NCBI GenBank assembly: GCA_016867615.1
Contig: VGJG01000093.1
Location: 1-6,789, forward strand
DNA from: Candidatus Aminicenantota bacterium
GTDB lineage: Bacteria > Acidobacteriota > Aminicenantia > Aminicenantales > JAFGAV01
Length of the DNA stretch: 6,789 nucleotides
Direction: 5' to 3'
Part shown: positions 6,121-6,789 of the stretch, in pieces
Layout of the letters: the number at the start of each line of letters is the position of its first letter
Position numbering within the stretch: position 1 is the first letter of the stretch
Made by a program: the position numbers and the translations under genes
Notes under the pieces: generated by a model
The model's input: only the letters and a program-made list of their open reading frames with translations
Told to the model about the DNA's origin: nothing
Databases searched by the model: none

Positions 6121-6506
6121 TCCTTCTTTTTCTTGACCTTCTTCTTGAACTCGGAGCCGACGAGCTCCAGCATGGCCATGTCCGCTCCGTCCCCGGCCCG
6201 GGGACCGAGGCGGACGATCCGGGAGTATCCGCCGGGGCGCTCGGAGAAACGGGGTCCGAGATCGTCGAACAGCTTCTTAACCGCCGATTCCTTGCGGACG
6301 AAACTCAGAGCCTGACGGCGGCTGTGGAGCGTCCCGCGCTTGGCCAGGGTGATCATCTTCTCCGCCAGGGGACGGGCTTCCTTGGCCTTGGCCAGAGTGG
6401 TGCGGACCCTTTCTCTTTCCAGGAACGATGTCACCAGATTCCGCAACAAGGCCTTGCAGTGGGAGGTCGTCCTGCCCAGCTTTCTTCCTTGTACCCGATG
6501 CCTCAT
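6096..6506 (-). CDS. rplQ: 50S ribosomal protein L17
   Basis: A 136-residue structural protein of the large ribosomal subunit. It has the canonical L17 opening [43 protein letters not shown] (21-43), and the core around [24 protein letters not shown] (92-115). A strong GGAAGGAG site lies 7 bases before ATG 6506. The C-terminus carries a very lysine-rich tail (residues 121-136, 11 of 16 Lys), so the protein is somewhat longer than the E. coli form (127); such tails occur in several phyla and probably touch rRNA. It follows rpoA by 33 bases, as in the usual alpha operon, and is probably its last gene. No obvious Rho-independent terminator lies downstream on its strand. Confidence 0.97.
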   Translation of the reverse strand: MRHRVQGRKLGRTTSHCKALLRNLVTSFLERERVRTTLAKAKEARPLAEKMITLAKRGTLHSRRQALSFVRKESAVKKLFDDLGPRFSERPGGYSRIVRLGPRAGDGADMAMLELVGSEFKKKVKKKKDKKDVRKK

Positions 6507-6539
6507 GCGTGCGCTCCTTCCGTTCGTCCCGGCGTCCGA

Positions 6540-6789
6540 TCAGTCGGACGCCCCCCGGCTCTCGCCCTGGAGGCGTTCCAACAGCTTGGGATGCAGGTCC
6601 AGGTTCAGGCTCAGCCCCAGGTTGGAGAGCGTGTCCTTGATCTCCGACAGCGACTTGCGTCCGAAATTCTTGGTCTTGAGCAGGTCGTCCTCGGTCTTGA
6701 GGACGAGCTCGTAGATCTTCTCGATCCCGGCCGAGCGGAGGCAGTTGTTCGACCGGACCGACAGCTCCAGATGCTCGATGGGCTTGGAC
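6540..6789 (-). CDS. rpoA: DNA-directed RNA polymerase alpha subunit, C-terminal domain (partial)
   Basis: The last 83 residues of RpoA; the N-terminal domain lies beyond the window. They hold the alpha-CTD helix-hairpin-helix fold: [50 protein letters not shown]. The RSxNC segment (E. coli R265 region) and the NFGRKS segment (E. coli G296-K298-S299 region), which contact UP-element DNA and activators, are intact. It ends in TGA at 6540-6542 after a short tail, [17 protein letters not shown]. Its place directly upstream of rplQ is the standard bacterial order. Confidence 0.97.
   Translation of the reverse strand, partial: SKPIEHLELSVRSNNCLRSAGIEKIYELVLKTEDDLLKTKNFGRKSLSEIKDTLSNLGLSLNLDLHPKLLERLQGESRGASD

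Overview
The window is GC-rich bacterial DNA with high third-position GC. It is compact and holds seven real protein genes, two of them cut by the window edges. I see no tRNA, rRNA, CRISPR array, insertion sequence or phage gene. A lipoprotein murein transglycosylase points to a Gram-negative (diderm) cell wall. The start of a ferredoxin-dependent 2-oxoacid oxidoreductase points to anaerobic or microaerophilic metabolism. I cannot name the phylum safely; an Acidobacteriota/Aminicenantes-like or deltaproteobacterial-type genome would fit, and that is only an impression.

Layout. Positions 1-1898 on the minus strand are a tight two-gene operon. It encodes a DUF1858-DUF438-hemerythrin-PAS protein, followed after 9 bases by a GTG-started gene whose visible part is the gamma-type domain of a KorA-like oxidoreductase subunit. 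Positions 1899-2026 are a short divergent intergenic region with an AT-rich island, a 17-bp palindrome, and candidate promoters facing both ways. Positions 2027-4446 on the plus strand are an HD-domain tRNA nucleotidyltransferase and a GalE-type UDP-sugar 4-epimerase, coupled by an ATGA overlap. Positions 4447-4620 are non-coding. They hold a nested inverted-repeat element with a perfect 21-bp stem and a competing partial arm, then a near-consensus sigma-70 promoter unusually close to the next start codon. Positions 4621-6084 on the plus strand are an MltD-like lipoprotein transglycosylase with a LysM domain. Positions 6096-6789 on the minus strand are rplQ and the 3' end of rpoA, the usual tail of the alpha ribosomal-protein operon, converging on the transglycosylase gene.

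How the genes relate. The hemerythrin/PAS protein next to an oxygen-sensitive type of oxidoreductase suggests redox or oxygen sensing linked to that enzyme (inference). The tRNA nucleotidyltransferase and epimerase are co-translated but have no known functional link. The transglycosylase appears to be a separate transcription unit; its likely terminator uses the T-rich antisense of the lysine-rich tail of rplQ.

I do not see a convincing new multi-gene system. The items most worth a second look are the nested inverted repeat at 4477-4562, the cysteine cluster in the oxidoreductase gamma domain, the altered iron-ligand motif in the hemerythrin domain, and the very short predicted leader of the transglycosylase gene.
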